Of a DNA stretch of 64,000 nt, positions 21,786 to 34,747 are shown piece after piece (positions within the stretch are counted from its first letter, which is position 1; each line of letters begins with the position of its first letter). Source of the stretch: Atrichornis clamosus (Eukaryota > Chordata > Aves > Passeriformes > Menuridae); assembly GCA_013400975.1 (NCBI GenBank), contig WBMZ01000407.1, positions 310,001-374,000 on the forward strand, written 5' to 3'. The position numbers were made by a program, and so were the translations under genes. The notes beneath the pieces are model-generated. The model was not told the DNA's origin, ran no database searches, and saw only the letters and a list, made by a program, of their open reading frames with translations.

Positions 21786-24700
21786 TGTTCCATTAAATCA
21801 CATTATGTGCTGGCATGATGCAAGATAGCATGATGAGGGGCTAATGCAACGTGACAGCCAATACCTGCTAACAATTTGAGTGGTGGGTATCGGCTCTGAA
21901 TGGGTGCCAGGCTTCAGCTGGGTGTTTGTGAGAGAGAGCAAAGCCCTTGCCCAAAGATTGAGCTTTTCTTCAAAGGGCAACTTTTGCAGCTGCCCAGCTC
22001 CATATTTATAACCACTAGTGGTACCTTTCATTTTTTATAAAGGCACTTATGGCACCTTAAGGGACAGATTAAGGTCTGTCAGAAAACATGCAGAAATTTG
22101 ACATACATGGCTTTCATTTCTCAGCTCCTTGCTGATTTTAGGTGCCAAAGTACTGTGGGGATTTGCCTAATATAAAAAATTAATTTATGAATGGAATGAA
22201 GCCCTGCTTAACGCAAGCAACTTCAGCTGAGTGATCTACTAGAAAACATTCAATAATCTGCAAAATATGTGATACTGTTTTAATGATCAGGTTAAGTTTC
22301 CACACGGTGTTTATACAGCCCCCTCTGGGATCTCCACAGGTTAAATTACAGTATATGCAAGAGTGAGTTATGGCTTGAGTAAAGGCAAGAGGGAAAGCAC
22401 AGTATGCGCAGCTTCCATTTTTCATTGCTTGCACTACATTTGCAGCAATGTCAGTAACATAGACCTTGGGGAATCAGAGTCATTGCTAAGTCACAGGGGA
22501 AATTTCTCATGTAGCTCTTCCCAAATATTGATTGTTACGCAATCTTTGAAACCTGCTATGTAAAGAATTTTTTTGCTTGTAGACTGCAGGGATGCAAAGG
22601 TTTCTAAGCTAAACATAAAGCAAGATAAAAAGTCTCCTAATTGGCGAGGTTTTGCCTCAGGATTGTTGTTGGTGCTTTCTGCACTAAGTCTCATTAAAAC
22701 CCTGAATAATTCCTGTGTCCTGTGTTATCTATTTAAAGAACTGGTTGAGTTCTGGGGTGGTTTTGTCCCCAGTACGTTCTCTTTGGATCTTAATTTAATG
22801 GGAAAAAAGACCAGTCACTTTCTGGAATTGCTGTGGCATAATCATTTACACCATAATTTAAAAATCTGGAAAAGTCTGCACCAGTCATGCACGTATAGTA
22901 ATGGCTGTGATAACTGCTTAAGGGTGCTTAATTACTATGAAACATTAGGACTGTGTGTCTGTTTGTAATCCTTCTGATAGCTTTTAGCTTGCACCATATC
23001 TGTCATATCCTCCACTTCATGGAGTGCATCAGTCTCTGAACAGGTAAGTCCTTCCAAATGCTCTTAAATCCTGGTTTCCTTGGGTACTTTAGGAACAGTT
23101 AGAGTCGTCATTATACCGAGAATAACCATTTTTCAAGTAATTAAATTGATTCTGATAACTCTCAAAATGTCAAGACTTTAGCTTTCTGGAATCACTCATG
23201 GGAGGTGCTAAATTGACTGTGATCATTAATTATAGATTTTCACCTCTGGCTTGGGGTTTACTGTAATGGGGTCTGTTTAAGGTTACCTTTAGAGAGAGTT
23301 ACTTGGATCTGCAGCATGTGCAGGTAGCAGCAGGACCAGCTTCCTGCTGTAGGATAGATGGGACGTGTGTTTCAGTCTTGAGTAAACTCTGTGTGAAATT
23401 TTAGAGACACTTTTTGTGTGTTCTTTTCTTTGGCTGTGTAGGATTAGGCTCACAAATTGATTTTAGTTACTGAACTCTAATCTCTCTTAAAATCAGTGTG
23501 ACTTTAAGGGAGAGTAGGAGGACAGATAATTCAGCTGCTGCCTGTGGGCAACAGCATGAGAAAGACAACAATTTTTAGGATATCCATGTTCCGGAATCCA
23601 AGACTTTCTTCCTGTATCATTGAAATGATGGGTATCAATGCAGGGGCTACCTTGCTGCTCTATTCAGATGGGGTAAATTCCATTTCAGTCTCTGGATCCT
23701 GTGTTTCCTTTTGATTTAACCTCCTGGGAAGCTGGAGCCAGTGGAGATAAAATTCCAGGTGCAGTGACTGGGGTGGAGTTTGGGCTACCTGCAGACAGCA
23801 CCAGATGTGGGTGCCTGAGAAAGCTGAGTATTTTTGGTAAAACCTGTACATCTCTCACCTTTTGGTGACCTGCCAAGGTCTGTGCTCTGTGCAGAGTACC
23901 TGATTTGGATTGGATACTTTTTCAGTGGTTCATTGCTCCAAATGTTTTTCTTCTATTGAGCATGGCTGGTATAATTTGTTAATTTAATCCATTTATTTAT
24001 TTATTTTCACTTTTAATTTGTTGTGTTCCTAGAGACTGTGGTTTGTGGATGCATCAAATAGCTGAAAATATGTTTTCACAGTTGATGTGTTACAGCATAA
24101 ACAAAGAATGAGAGAAGAGTGACTTGTTACTTTAAATATATAATAATTTTTAATATATTAGATTTCAAATATTTGATTAACATAAACACTAATAAAGTCT
24201 TTCCAGGCAGTAATGCAGATGTGCAGGCTGTATCATATTTGAATTTGCCAGTAGAAATACTGACATACTGTTCTGGTTTATATCACCAGCTATATATTAT
24301 CTGTCCAGTCACGGGTACATATTTTTTCTCAGTCACAACAATTCTACGAAAGCCTGCCATCCCTCATCTCCACTCTTATCTGCTACTGTACAACTAAATC
24401 CTGCTTCTTGCTGTGAATCAGATTCGTCTGTCCCATCACCCTTTGCTTCAGACACCCTGAAACAACTGGTTTAGAATTGTCACTTCAGTTCTGGCTTTTA
24501 TGCATTTCTTATTTGAATGGACTTCCTCTCCCTGATCTCTACATTCTATTTCTGCCTAGTAAAACAGGGAGGGTCATCTGAATATCTTAATTTTTTTTCA
24601 ATTCTTACCAGGCCCTCCACAATTCATTCCTAGTTCTTATTCTACAAATGAATATATATTGCATAAAGACACAAGATATACATTAATATATGGAACTTAA

Positions 24701-25097
24701 CCTCTGAATGAATAATCTGTAGGGAGCTATTTCTATTGCATGGTGATTTAAAGACATTGTGATCTACCAAGCAAATCCACCTGCCCTTGTCACTTATGCG
24801 AAATAATAATGCAAAATAATTCTCTTAATTTCTGTGACATTACAGTACCCTGTGCATAGGGAGAGCTGAAGTTGGCCTTCTGAATTATTTTAATAGAATT
24901 GTTTTAAAGATATTCTTGTCCACCCTGAAGTCTGCTGTCTGTGAGAGGACTCCCATCTCTCACCTGGCTCCACTGTGGCATGAGGTTTGTTATTTTGTCC
25001 TATATGTTTTGTGTCCCTAGAGCATCTTGAGCTCCAGTTCAGAAAGGAGGGTTGGGTTTTTTTTTTTTGTCAGTCTCTATGTTAAGTATCTGAGCAG
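21786..25097. other. Unique non-coding stretch
   Basis: No gene or transposon recognised. A short (TTTA)n run lies near 23992-24006. A 131-codon frame at 22573-22968 on the + strand overlaps a minus frame and has no recognisable domain. Confidence 0.5.
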
Positions 25098-25151
25098 TGA
25101 GGACTTTGGGCCAAACGGCCTTTTTGTGTTCTGATGCAATTTCATGTTCTT
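25098..25151 (+). mobile_element. Possible CR1 3' end fragment
   Basis: 'gggccaaacggcctttttgt' followed by 'gttctgatgcaatttcatgt' and 'tctt' resembles the terminal section of CR1-type LINEs, where a 'gccagatgg.ctttt..' block precedes a short '..catgttctt' end. Only about 50 bases can be compared and no upstream CR1 section is evident, so chance or another element is possible. Confidence 0.35.
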
Positions 25152-25163
25152 CATCTAAATTAC

Positions 25164-25261
25164 CGCGGGTCCTACGGAGATAACTGTGTGCGAGGGATCA
25201 CGGTAGCAGTGGGATGATGATGGATGTGAAGGGCTGCCAGTAGTAAAAGCCCCAGGTGACG
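25164..25261. other. Small CpG cluster
   Basis: Six CpGs fall within 98 bases (25164, 25166, 25175, 25191, 25201, 25260), including a CCGCGG. The cluster begins 13 bases after the possible CR1 end. I recognise no repeat family in it. It may be an unidentified GC-rich repeat or a small unmethylated patch. Confidence 0.35.
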
Positions 25262-25265
25262 GGGA

Positions 25266-28200
25266 TTTGTGCAGTATGCAAGGGTTTTGTTTCTACATTC
25301 ATGCCAGTGATCACCAGGAACACAGGTGCTTTGCTGTGACTGGCTACAACCCCAAAATTATTAGAAAAAGAGTGCAATGTTTAGGCTGTGTTATAATTTT
25401 AACTACTTTTGTACTTCAGTTTCAAACCACAAAATATTAGTTTTTTCTTTAATAGTTTGTTACGCTGAAGTTTACAGTGGTATTTTTTTTTCCTACTTCA
25501 GTCATGTAAGGTCACAAATGAGTTAAAAAACTGTTGTTCCAAAATTGAAGGGATTGATGTGTCTGTTCAGCAACTTAGGGAGTTCTGTTCCAGCAGCATC
25601 AGTGTGATATCAGGTTTTATCATGAGGTGTATCATTTCATCAAAAAGGTCTTAATTCCTAAGTGTGAAACAGTTTCCAATGTTGGTTTCAATTTACTCCA
25701 CAAATGCATTTTCAGTGTTGGCTGAAGGCTCAGTAAGAGGAGGGCAAAAACCCCAGAATGATGCATCAAATTACAACATGATTAACTGAAAGTGGGGTTA
25801 TGCAATGTGCTTTATATTTTATATATTTTCCTGTAATGCTACTGGTTTTAACTATGGAAAACCTCAACATAAATACTATTATATTCCCTTTAAAACAAGG
25901 TTTTTTGTTTAAACAGCATTAGCAAATGTAAGTGATCTATGAGTGTCCTAGTACTTCACGTTTTTGGTGTAAATTCCTCACAGAATGCATAGGGATTTGT
26001 GTTTTGCCATCTTGACAGAAAGTGTCTTAGGATCAATCTGCTTATTTATTTTACTTTGAAAAATTGGTGTTTTAGCATTTTCTGCATGTCTTAGGCAGTG
26101 CCACTGTGTTGCTTGTCTCCTACCCCTGGAGCAATGTTTGCCACAGATCAGGGAGTGTCCTCCATCACCCTTGCTGTGTGACAAAGGACTAACTGGAATA
26201 GTGGTTCTGCCAAAGGAATAACTGGGAATAGTGGTTCCACCTGGGAAGTTGCACTTCTCTGGGCAGGAGGAGCAGTTCTGTTTTACCTCCGCTTCACCTC
26301 ACAGAATGCAGTGAAGCTGCTCTGAATGTAACCCTGGGAAAGCATGGGAACACAACCCAAATGACTGCTCTTGATGAACCCATGCACAGATTTGCTGATT
26401 GTCCCTTCTGCAGAGTGTGCAGTAAGTCAGGAGGTCATGTATTGAGTGCTAAGGAGAAGGCAAAGTAAAGAACAGCTGCACATCAATGCTGTGTCCTGCC
26501 TTTTGTTTCCTCAGTGTTGCTTGAATTCCATGGAAAAAAATAAGCAATGGAGATTTCACTGTGCAATGAAAAATTCATTATTTTGCATACGCAGGAAGGG
26601 GATAGGTTAAGATTTAAAAATTCATCTATTTCATTTTGCAAACTTGCTGCTATTTTGACATGCCCTTTATTTTTCTACCCATTGTGCTTGTCCATGCTTT
26701 CCCATGTGCTATGTACGGTACAAGTGCTGACCAGAATGTTACTGGGCATCTGCGCAAAATTGCAGACACTTAAACACAGCTGCTGGAGTTTTTCCAGCTT
26801 CTATTATTGGTCACATGCAGAGAATGACAGTAGCAGGCAAAGCACCTCATGCAGTCATTCGTAGATTCATGCATTTGTGTGTTAAAAATTTCCCTTTAAA
26901 CACTAGTGTTTTATTGACTGAAACAGAAACGTCCGCCTAGAATTATGTATCTGTAGTCACAAAGAAGAACATCCTGGAAATTAGTGATTTATTCCTGTGC
27001 TCCTTTTTATGTTTCAGCTGTAACACTCTGGCTATGATGCTAATGGTTGTACACTTGTCACGGTGCAACATGAAATTGCTGTAAGATGTTCTGTCAGTTT
27101 AAGTTGTTTAAATTAGCTGGTAGTAGTGACTGCAGAGTCAGCTGATCCCAGAAAAACTGAAAGCATAAACACAGTCAAGTTTAAGAACATTTCTTACGAT
27201 GCCTACTTGGCAATATAGTGCAGTATATATATGAGCATGTGTTCTTACAGGCACGAAACTTGTTAGAAGAAGTGATTAAAAATCCAAATTTATAATGAGA
27301 GTTGAGAACTGTTCCTTTATGGGGGGTGTCAAGGAAAGGGTCTGCTTCTAGAATGAAGCAAATAAAAAGCATGTCTAGAGAGGAATACTTGACAATTCTG
27401 CTGCCACCTTTTGATCGTATCCTGTAGTTACAAGGAGTAGTTGAAAATTTCATCCAAAATATCAGAGCTGGGAAAAGTATGTCTATACCACCATAGAGGA
27501 ATAATTATTTAATGTATTGACACTAGAATTATAGCTGAGCAGGTGCCCATCTTAGGTTGTACAGTTGATATATGGGTTTATTAAGCAGTTTTGTTCAAAC
27601 TGTATAACAACTTATACATTTAAAATGAGAGGACTGATAAAAATTATAAATAACTAATGAATTGTAGATATGTTCTATTCATTTTCTCAACTTAGGAAGT
27701 CTTTACTGCAATACATTTTTATTAAATGTAGCTTAAATCAGGGTTGCTCACCTTCTCTGTCATTAAACTGACCTGGCTCTCCTGCTCTCTGCTTTCCAAG
27801 GGGTTGCTTGGAGATTCCTCAAGTGGCTGCAAGTCATCTGTTGGGACTGAAATGTCAGCATCTCCTCCCAGAGTATATATGAATATCTTATATATCAAAA
27901 TTGCGTACGTGTGTCAGATTGTGTGAGGGGCTCCTTTTTGGATGAGCACATCTCCCAGAAGGGGAGTAATGTCTCATTTTTAAGCAGATGTCAGGCATTT
28001 CCAAGCATATGATAGTGTGTGGTACTCATGTGCCATGCTAAAGCTTTAGATAGCTCACCCACACCAGAAATTTGAGCAGTGGCCTACTGGGTTTTAAGAG
28101 CATCCTGTGAGGGTGGACATAGTGCCCACTGGAGTGTGGGTTGGTTTCTGGCATTTTTTAAGGCTTCTAAATAACAGATTCGGGACTTGAACTGGGATGG

Positions 28201-30189
28201 AAGACATGACTGCCAGGTCTGGTGCTCATTCCTTGGTTAATCTTTAGAATTTTCCCAAATTTCCAATCAATAAAGCATAGCCTGCTGTGCCAGAAAGATC
28301 TTTTAGGATTAGTTTTTCAGGAACCAAACAGTCTAATGCTATGCTGTGGAGGCCACATAAATAGCTATAGGAAAAAAAAAACTTTAAAAATATTAGTTCT
28401 AAAAATAGCTTGAATATTTGGATCTGTTGCCAGTAGGCACATACTAAATTATTATACTATAATTTTGCAATAAATGCACAATCTTCTTCCCAGTGACGTT
28501 CCTTATTATGAGAACATGAATCTATGCTTCACTGAATCACAGGCCAAACTGCTGCCATGGGGGAGTGTTATCCTGGCAATACAGATGTTTAAACTTGCTA
28601 GAGAGCTGCTCTGTCTTTTTCAAGTTTGCATTTATATTGGATTGAATCAATGAAGGGGTTAACTGCTCTCTTCCTGGACATAGGTTAGTGTTTAGAGTGT
28701 TCAGAACAATGTGGTTACAAGAAATGTTCCAGGGGGCTGCCAGCAAGGGGACTGTTTGAGTCAGTGGCCTATGCTTGAAATATCTGTTGGTATGTCAACA
28801 GGCAGAAACGCATATTTTCCAATTCCTGCTAAGAATGGGGAATAAGAACCTTGGAGTGCTGAAAGTTATTGGTCAGGAGTGATTAGCAAAAGCTGAGACT
28901 TTATGGGAAAATCTTTTGGGAGGGAAGCCACGGTCCCTCCTGGAGACAGGACAATTCTGGAAGACTACAGCAACAGCACTGGAGTGGTTGTGCAGGATTC
29001 CTCACTGTGGTCAGCATTATGGAGAAGGAGTGTTATTATTGACAAACATTAAACTCTTGTCAAAGCTAATGGTTGCCAGCAGAGCTGAAATGCAGGGAGG
29101 GAGTTCTGGAACAAGCTGGAGCAATCTGAGAATGAGAGGTGGAATCTGGTTTAGATGGCCTTTTGTTTTCAGGGCACATTTTCACCACAGTTCCTGAGAA
29201 ATCAGGTTTGTAATTTGCGATAGCGGTTGATGCACCTGACTGCTAATAGTCCAAGTGAAAACATAATGCACAGAAGTGCTCAATTATTTCATAAGACTGC
29301 CTTGTGAACAGATTTTGCTCATTTGCAGCTGAGTTGTTTGTGCTTCTGTTTATCTCAGATACCCATTACACTTCCATTTATAGTGTGACAGTGTTTGGCT
29401 GTATCTGATTCTCACCAACTCAAGGCAATTAAAACTGCTGGCCCAGTGTCACTTGTCTCAAAACATGCTCAAGCATAGTATGATTACTACAGCTTTCCTC
29501 CAAGACTGCAATGTGTGTATTTAATAGCTGCAGCAACAGTATGGAATAGACTGATTATAATCAGTGCTAGGTAAGTGGGGTTGTTGGAAAGAAGATGAAA
29601 AATTAACTGTGGTGTTTTCATCTATGTATAATGACACCTGCACAGAGATGAACCAATAAAGAGCTCGTTATGGTAGGTTGTTGACCCAAGTGATGTACCT
29701 GCACCTAATTTCCCCACAACATAGTCACTCCCTGGTAGTTGTCTCCCATAACAGATCAAACATCTTAAAAGACAGCAAGGTAAGCTGCTAAAATTCATAG
29801 CTGCCAGTTACTGGCCTGTAAATGCACAGCAATGTGTTATTTATCACAAAGTGAAGGCGAGTTGGAATGTGAATGATGAAGCTGAGACACAAATGCATAG
29901 AGCTTGGATTTTTTTTTAATTTTTATTGAAGAATAGTGTGTTTCTATGTGAGAAATGAGTGATGCAGCCCAGAAACTTTGTCTGCTTCAAGGTGAGGTAG
30001 GTCAGCTGGGAGAAACCTTGATTATGAGCAAATCTGTCAGCTCTGGGGAGGTGCCTTTTACCACCTCCTTCTGTACTTTTAAAAAATGTTTTGTCTAATG
30101 TCCTTCTGTTCATTTCCTGTTGTTGTTGACCCTTTTCTCACACATTAATTTATTTAGTTGTGGCAGGTCTGAATGGTGTCAAACCAGTT
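25266..30189. other. Unique non-coding stretch with one small duplication
   Basis: No gene recognised over almost 5 kb. Besides the tandem duplication at 26182-26240 I see only short open frames on both strands. A somewhat GC-richer area lies at about 28.9-29.2 kb and carries a 93-codon frame with no recognisable domain. Confidence 0.5.
26182..26240. repeat. Tandem duplication, 29 + 30 bp
   Basis: Unit 1 (26182-26210) and unit 2 (26211-26240) both read caaagga.taactgg followed by gaatagtggttc. They differ by a C/A change, one inserted G and two changes at the end. This is a simple head-to-tail duplication with no gene or motif that explains it. Confidence 0.85.
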
Positions 30190-30363
30190 GTGAGGGGGAG
30201 AAGGAACAGTCTCCCCAGGGAGGTGGTAGAGTCACCATCCCTTGAAGTGTTCAAAAAATGAGTAAAGGTGGCAGTTTGCAGTGTGTTTTAGTGGGCACAG
30301 TGGTATTTAATTGAAAGTTGGACTTGATGATTTTGGAGGTCTTTCGCAACTTTAATGACTTTT
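30190..30363 (+). mobile_element. CR1 LINE fragment, 3' end
   Basis: The order 'gagaaggaacagtctcccca', 'gggaggtggtagagtcacca', 'tcccttgaagtgttcaaaaa', 'gttggacttgatgattttgg' and 'aggtctttcgcaactttaat' is that of the CR1 3' region in sense orientation. It ends 'gacttttt' where the octamer tail would be. The weak similarity just before 30190 suggests that the 5' truncation lies close by. It is a decayed copy with no frame of its own. Confidence 0.85.
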
Positions 30364-31758
30364 TAAGCGTCCTCTCACAGTATGCCTAGGCCCTATGGTA
30401 GAGCATAACTGTGAGACCTACCAGCAGGATTTGGACAGTACCCCAAAAGTCTGCCTGCAGCTTCTGAATTGAGGGTTGATCTGTAATTCCTAGAAGTCCA
30501 TGCAAAGGAAGGTCTCATCTGCTTCAAAATCACAGTTGACTGCACACAAGAAATGCATAGTGTCATTTCTTAAGTGTGGTACTGGTGAACCTTGTTGATA
30601 TCTACTGCCAAATATATATTGCTTTTTAACTGATTATCATTGGTTCTGGCCCAGTTTGGCACCTACTCGAAATGATTTGCTATCACTAAGGTAAAAGTCA
30701 AAAACTTATTACAGCAAGAGGTGCGAGGGTGACACAAGTGTTGACATCTCCTCATTTTATAGTCACAACTATGAATAAATTGGACTTTTCAGACTCTTTC
30801 CTTGAAGTGCCTGTTCATCAAAACGTGTAGGAATATGGTTACCTTAATCAGCATGCATTTAAATTCCAGTGTGGGTTAAGTGTTTGTGTGTTCTCTTGTG
30901 CAGAGTTGGACTGAAAAGTGACTGTGTCTTTTGTTATGGAGGCTCAACGTAGCAAAACACCCACACAGGCCAAGGAGCAAGAGTCTCACCCGTGCTTGCA
31001 CTTCTTGAACAGCTGCCCCAGATTAATGATTTGGGACATTCCAACCTCTGACATTCAACACAAACTTCAGATACCGGTGAGACCAGACTGGATTGACTAC
31101 AGAACAGCCTGATCTATGATTACCTATCTTTAATGGAACAATCAGAACTCTTTCTTGTGGCAGAGAAAGGTTATTTTTTGTCAATGGGTAAAATGAGTCC
31201 AGTAAAATATCTCATTATGGTAGTTCTCAGTTGCAACCCTTCATTCTTTCAACATATTCACAAATGAGCTAGACGGGGGTAAATGCACTGCCTGAACAAG
31301 GTTTTTACTGTCTTTGGAACTGTTCTCCTCTTTTCCAGATCTGTATTTCATACCAAAATTTTACTTATGGTTATTTAATACTATTACAAATAACTTGCTT
31401 TTTTCTATGGCGGGTTTTTGCCCCACCTGTCTTTATGGACTAACATCAGGAATATTTCTCCCACATGGTCATTAACGAAAGCTCTCAGAATCTTCACTTT
31501 CAAATAATTTAGTTCAGTAGATGATGACTCAGATGTATAAACAACTTGTTTCTTTTCTTGCAATTACCCAGCACCAGGCCATAGTAAGATCATTCCCTTG
31601 AATGTTTCATCTGAGCTTACACCACTCTGGCAAAACAGTCATATCACTACACTATACTTAATTTCTGAGAATGCAGTTACTACATGAGTCATTATAAACT
31701 GAAACTCTTGCTTTAGGACATCTATTACTGTTGCCATGTCTTCTTTTTGGGGGATATG

Positions 31759-31812
<54 letters not shown>

Positions 31813-34173
31813 CCAATGAGGCAATATGTCAGCTGCTTCAGATGATGAAACCATCTCAAGGTTAAGGCTGAGCTTTTGATTCCTTTCTTCAGCATGGAAT
31901 TTCTTTTTATTATGAAGTATTAGCAAAGGCTCACAGTAAAAATCTCTTCTGACTGTATTGTTGCTGCGAGGAGGGCAGCACAGTCTGGGTCACATCAGAT
32001 GTTCCCAATCACATATGTCACACTTGCCATTAGTCACCTCCACAAGCTCCTTCTTAGAAGCAATAATGAAGTCACTGCAATCTTGGTGACAGAGACATCT
32101 TACTCAGAAAAGAGTTGAAAGGTGCATCTCTCTCCACTTTGTCACTCTCTTTAAGAAACTTCTCCCAAATTCATCCCTGCTCTGTCTGCTCCACTACCAA
32201 GCAAGCAGGAGGTCTCAGCTGAATTCTGGAAACTGCATGCTTATTCCCAAGGGCCCAATCTTCTCTTATGAAGCTTCATTTTGAAGTGCCAAAGACAAAA
32301 ATAGGTATTCTGAGGCAACTGTATCCCAAAGCCCACTGACTAATTAGGTGGTGGCACACATTTTTAATGGAAGCTGCCTCTCCAATACCCCTGAGCAGTG
32401 AAATATGATTCTGCTGAGCTTTGACTTGTCACTTTTTCAGGAGGAGATCTGGTGTATTTGATGGATGAGATGTGATCAAAATATTTTGTTTCTCTTACTC
32501 TAGTAATCTAATTCTTGAAATGTAACATGACCCCTTTTTCTGGAGAATAACATCCAAATTGGCATAATCTCTCTGAATAGACAATATCAGGTATTTCACA
32601 TAAAGCACAAAGAACTTATGACTCCAATTTTATTGATTAGGAAGATAAATATCTACTTTAATAGGTTCTTAGAAATTTTGTTTCAATTACATGCTTGGCA
32701 AGCCATCATTGTATTTTTACCATGTTAAACTACTTATTAACTCATAGAGAAATGCAGAGGTATTTGGACATTATTTTCAAATATCCCTGTGAATTTTCAC
32801 ATGTAATAAAGGCCAGAGATCTGTGAATTGCAGGTCTATATGATTTGTCTGGTGCTTTTATGTGAAAAAAGTGAGATAAATGGTGAACTGGATTCTTAAT
32901 TTTCTGCTGTAGGTTACATGAAGAATATATTTAAATAAAGAACTATGAGGGGAAAGGATGAATGATTTTAATCCTCTGTTATCCACCTCCCAGGCTCAGT
33001 GAGCAGCAAGTGTCCCCTGGTTTAGGGAGAGCAGAAACAGAAGCAGCTGAATGCCACTGAAGGGAACAACCCCCCCAGGAAGCTGGGCCTTACAAAGCCT
33101 GAGTCAATACCGTAAGATGGGTTTTCCTGGGAATGACTTGAGGTGATCTATAGCGGTTCCAGAGTGCTTAACTGGAAAAGGAGCATTTATTCTGCTTAAC
33201 AGGAAGAATTAGCACTGGCTGTAGGTGACGGAGAACATATCAGTCACTAGAAGGAGGTACCTGGAACCTGGTGTATCCCAGATTTATTACACATGATTTT
33301 GTTTATATGACATCAACAAGTGGTTTACCATTGCTGTGTTGATAGAAGGCTGTGAGCAGCCAACATCACTGATGATCTGCATTTTCAGGACACAAATACA
33401 TGCCTGAAATAAAAATTGGCACTGTAGAGTGGGACACTGAAATTATAGTGGGCTTACAGCATCATCCTTGCATTTGCAGTTTCCTCACAGCGAGCAGGGG
33501 AGGAAATCAGAACTACCTAAATCTTGGCAAAGGATGAAATACTGACCAGCTGTATCTCCATTTGCCGGGGTGACTTCTGAATAAGGGATGATTGAGAAAA
33601 TCAGTAGTTACCAGGGCTGGGCACATGGCTCAAATAATTGAGGGAATGCATTGGAGAAGTCTGAGAGGATGGGTTGTACAGGTGTGAGAACACCTACTCG
33701 AGTTGTTACCATCCTCTCAAGGTGCACCATATGCTTTCTGTAGGTGCTTAGCCAAGTGTGCTGGCACAGCTCTGAAAAGAACATGAACACATGGGGAGGG
33801 GTGCACGTGTAGGTTGAACAGGGAACCACAGCCAGCAGCTCCTGTGGCATCCTGCTGCTTGTGTGCATGTCAGATGTGTGAAGAGTCACTGGAGTGGAGA
33901 CTGACCCCAGTGAGAAGATGTGGATGCCTCTGTGCAACAAATTGGTTTGACCTCACTCTTGCTGTTTGCTGACCAGCTCCAACGTGGGTTTTTGAGCAGC
34001 TTCTGCCTGCTTTTGCATCCTGGGTGGATTTCCTGTCCTATTCTTCTGGTCATTTTATATTCTCTTAAAACAACCAAAACCTTAAAGCAACAGCTTCTCC
34101 CCCTTCCGAAGCAATAAGTATGCTATGCATGGAAGCGTATTGTTAAAGAAACTCAGTATTTATTCCTCATAAG
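30364..34173. other. Mostly unique non-coding stretch
   Basis: Contains the (GT)24 microsatellite at 31762-31809, listed separately, and a GC-richer segment at about 33.65-33.95 kb that may be an old internal duplication. The area 30590-30780 has a faint LTR-like flavour that I could not confirm. No gene recognised. The 95-codon minus frame with alternating Thr-His at 31639-31926 is only the translation of the microsatellite. Confidence 0.5.
31762..31809. repeat. (GT)24 microsatellite
   Basis: An uninterrupted run of 24 GT units (48 bases). Perfect dinucleotide runs of this length are normally polymorphic in vertebrates, so this is a likely variable marker. Alternating purine-pyrimidine tracts of this kind can adopt Z-DNA under supercoiling. 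Confidence 0.98.
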
Positions 34174-34747
34174 TGTCATGATTTAACCCCAGGAAATGAG
34201 CTCCATTCAGTTGCATGCTCGTATCCGCCCAGTGGGATGGGGAAGAGGATTGGAAGGATAAAGTAAGAAAACTTGTGGGTTGAGGTAGAACAATTTAATA
34301 ATTTAAATAATAATAATAATATCATTAATATGCCAAAAATAAAATGACAAAAAGGGTTGGAGAAATAGAACTCAAGAAAAGCAAGGGATGTAAATGCAAA
34401 ACAGTTGTTCACCACTGACAGACCAATTCCCAGCCTTTTCCCAAGCAGTGCCCCCACCAGACAGCCTCCATCCTAGCTTAGATACTCAGCATAGCATCAC
34501 ATGGTATGGAATATCCCCTGGTCCATTTGGGACACCGGTCCTGGCTCTGTCCCCTCCCAACTTCCTGTGCCCCTGGAGCTTCCTCACTGTCAGGGCAGCA
34601 TGAAAAACAGAAAAGTCCTTGACTAAGTGTAAATACTGCTCAGCAACAACTAAAACATCTGTGTTCTCAATATTGTTCCAAACCACAGCACTATAGCAGC
34701 TACTAGGAGGAAAATTAACTCTATCCCAGCCAAATCCAGAACAAGCA
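34174..34747 (+). mobile_element. Solo ERV LTR, ERV-L-like, 574 bp
   Basis: The element begins TGTCATGATTTAACCCC and ends at ...ccagaacaagCA, giving the TG...CA ends of a retroviral LTR. The five bases before it (ataag, 34169-34173) and after it (ctaag, 34748-34752) match at four of five positions, consistent with a worn 5-bp target-site duplication, the size typical of ERV-L-type elements. Internal landmarks include 'catggtatggaatatcccct', 'ctgtcccctcccaacttcct', 'cagcaacaactaaaacatct' and 'taactctatcccagccaaat'. No gag, pol or env-like sequence or second LTR is adjacent, so this is a solo LTR left by recombination between the two LTRs. The open frames that cross it are shadows. Such LTRs can keep promoter activity, but nothing here shows that. 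Confidence 0.85.

Noticed and set aside
30590..30780. Possible additional LTR fragment
   Set aside because: Only a vague resemblance to LTR-like sequence; I found no TG...CA ends, no target duplication and no shared block with the LTR at 34 kb.
31639..31926. 95-codon minus-strand frame with a Thr-His repeat
   Set aside because: The Thr-His run is the translation of the (GT)24 microsatellite, and nothing else in the frame resembles a protein domain.
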